From NCBI GenBank assembly GCA_041689775.1, contig JBDNFP010000007.1, forward strand, positions 1-6,497: 6,497 nucleotides of DNA. Reading direction: 5' to 3'. This DNA is from JBDNFP01 sp041689775. Its GTDB lineage: Bacteria; Bacteroidota; Bacteroidia; Cytophagales; Spirosomataceae. The notes below the pieces were generated by a model that had not been told where the DNA came from, made no database searches, and worked only from the letters and a program-made list of their open reading frames with translations. The translations under genes and the position numbers were made by a program. Shown piece by piece: positions 5,741 to 6,497 of this stretch; position 1 is the first letter of the stretch; each line of letters opens with the position of its first letter.

Positions 5741-6226
5741 ATGAACAAGAATTTAGAAATTGATAATACTGACCTTCGAATTTTAACCCTCCTAATGGAA
5801 AACGCTGGTTTACCCTACACCGAAATTGGTAAAAGAGTATTTGTATCAGGTGGAACCGTGCACGTACGCATGAAAAAAATGGAGCAGATGGGTATTGTGA
5901 GGGGATCTCAGTTGTTAATTGACCCCACCAAACTAGGATGGGACATCAGCGCTTTTTTAGGAATATACCTTGATAAAAGTTCTCTTTATGAAGAGGTTGC
6001 GTCCGACCTTGAAAAAATTCCAGAGGTGGTAAATATCCATTATACCACGGGTATTTACAGTATTTTCGCCAAGATAGCCTGCCGTGATACGGGTCACCTG
6101 AGGGAAATACTACACGATAAAATTCAAAAAGTAAAAGGTATACAACGAACTGAGACCTTCATCTCTCTTGAAGAACGAATCAATCGGTCCATTCCCTTAG
6201 AAGTAGAGCCCGAAGAAGAGATTTAG
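5741..6226 (+). CDS. Lrp/AsnC family transcriptional regulator
   Basis: The 161 residues have the two-domain Lrp/AsnC layout. An N-terminal winged helix-turn-helix (about 6-56, LEIDNTDLRILTLLMENAGL opening, recognition helix around VSGGTVHVRMKKMEQMGI) binds DNA. A C-terminal RAM/ligand-binding domain (about 65-145) follows, with the characteristic strand VVNIHYTTGIYSIFAKIACRD and TFISLEERINR. Members form dimers and higher assemblies and respond to amino acids or related small molecules. The ligand cannot be read from the sequence. The acidic tail EVEPEEEI is short and probably disordered. Length is normal for the family. The ATG at 5741 precedes the conserved D-x-x-D-L-R-I-L start of the domain by the usual few residues. 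It is divergent from the tRNA-like RNA and DUF819 gene, and an AT-rich palindromic array lies just upstream, suggesting autoregulation. Confidence 0.93.
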   Translation: MNKNLEIDNTDLRILTLLMENAGLPYTEIGKRVFVSGGTVHVRMKKMEQMGIVRGSQLLIDPTKLGWDISAFLGIYLDKSSLYEEVASDLEKIPEVVNIHYTTGIYSIFAKIACRDTGHLREILHDKIQKVKGIQRTETFISLEERINRSIPLEVEPEEEI

Positions 6227-6260
6227 TAAAAAATATCCTTTTGGCCTAAACTTTTTCTTG

Positions 6261-6290
6261 TATATATAAAAAAATTATATATATTTATTT
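6261..6290 (+). terminator. Possible AT-only terminator hairpin after the AsnC-type gene
   Basis: TATATATAA (6261-6269) pairs with TTATATATA (6275-6283) across a 5-A loop and is followed by TTTATTT. It lies 34 bases past the stop codon. The stem has no G-C pairs, so it would be weak, and it may be only a product of local AT richness. Confidence 0.35.
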
Positions 6291-6357
6291 ATTGTGAATA
6301 TTAATCCCTAATAATAGTTTACTTATTTCATAATAGTTGTAGCCAAGCCGGAATAAG

Positions 6358-6385
6358 TAGCTGATAGCTATTAGCTTGTAGCTGT
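6358..6385. repeat. Fourfold heptamer repeat TAGCTNN
   Basis: TAGCT begins at 6358, 6365, 6372 and 6379, exactly seven bases apart, with variable last two bases (GA, AT, TG, GT). It lies in the otherwise featureless AT-rich stretch after the AsnC-type gene. Degenerate heptamer tandem repeats of this kind occur in intergenic DNA of several phyla and have no known function. Confidence 0.7.
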
Positions 6386-6497
6386 TACCTTTTTGTAAAT
6401 ATTTGATATAGAGAATATTAGCCAGTAATTTGACTAAATTAATAATATAAACTAATTATGCATTAGTACTTAAGACGTAAGATAGTGCATTAATATA

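Noticed and set aside
6440..6497. Possible repeat of TGCATTA near the right edge
   Set aside because: The two short copies in very AT-rich DNA are not enough to call an element, and the sequence ends there.

Overview
The window looks like chromosomal DNA of a Bacteroidota bacterium, probably Cytophagales-like. The main genes read as typical Bacteroidota versions: a pyruvate dehydrogenase E2 with two N-terminal lipoyl domains, LepA, a DUF819 membrane protein and a small Lrp/AsnC regulator. Start codons lack clear Shine-Dalgarno sequences. Two genes have a TAnnTTTG box, the Bacteroidota -7 element, about 50 bases upstream of the ATG. The genus is an inference from general resemblance, not from a database search.

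Layout. Bases 1-130 (minus) hold the first 43 codons of a probable IS630-type transposase cut off by the window edge. Bases 320-1939 (minus) are the E2 gene pdhC, ending in a strong intrinsic terminator at 257-294. The reading frame is split by one in-frame TAA at 1649-1651, leaving a 96-residue lipoyl-domain ORF and a 409-residue ORF with the remainder of the enzyme. Bases 2054-3841 (minus) are lepA, with a terminator-like hairpin between it and pdhC. Bases 3943-5190 (minus) encode a DUF819 integral membrane protein. Bases 5741-6226 (plus) encode a divergently transcribed Lrp/AsnC-family regulator.

The 550-base gap between the DUF819 gene and the regulator is the most interesting part. On the minus strand, 5538-5380 can fold into a tRNA-like cloverleaf. 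It has a perfect 7-bp acceptor stem, a Leu/Ser-style D arm, an anticodon arm with a GUC triplet and a T arm. The variable region, however, is about 91 nt long and itself structured. A good intrinsic terminator follows at 5272-5305, before the DUF819 start codon, so the element is either a free-standing noncoding RNA or a leader that attenuates the downstream gene. The same gap holds an AT-rich array of inverted and direct repeats (5631-5696, 22-bp period) just before the regulator gene, a likely autoregulatory operator. Bases 5541-5620 hold only promoter-like fragments.

The tail, 6227-6497, is AT-rich and has no recognisable gene. It holds a weak all-AT hairpin after the regulator gene and a fourfold heptamer repeat. 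The genes do not form one pathway. They are a mix of core metabolism (E2), translation (LepA), membrane transport or an unknown membrane role (DUF819), and transcription control (AsnC).
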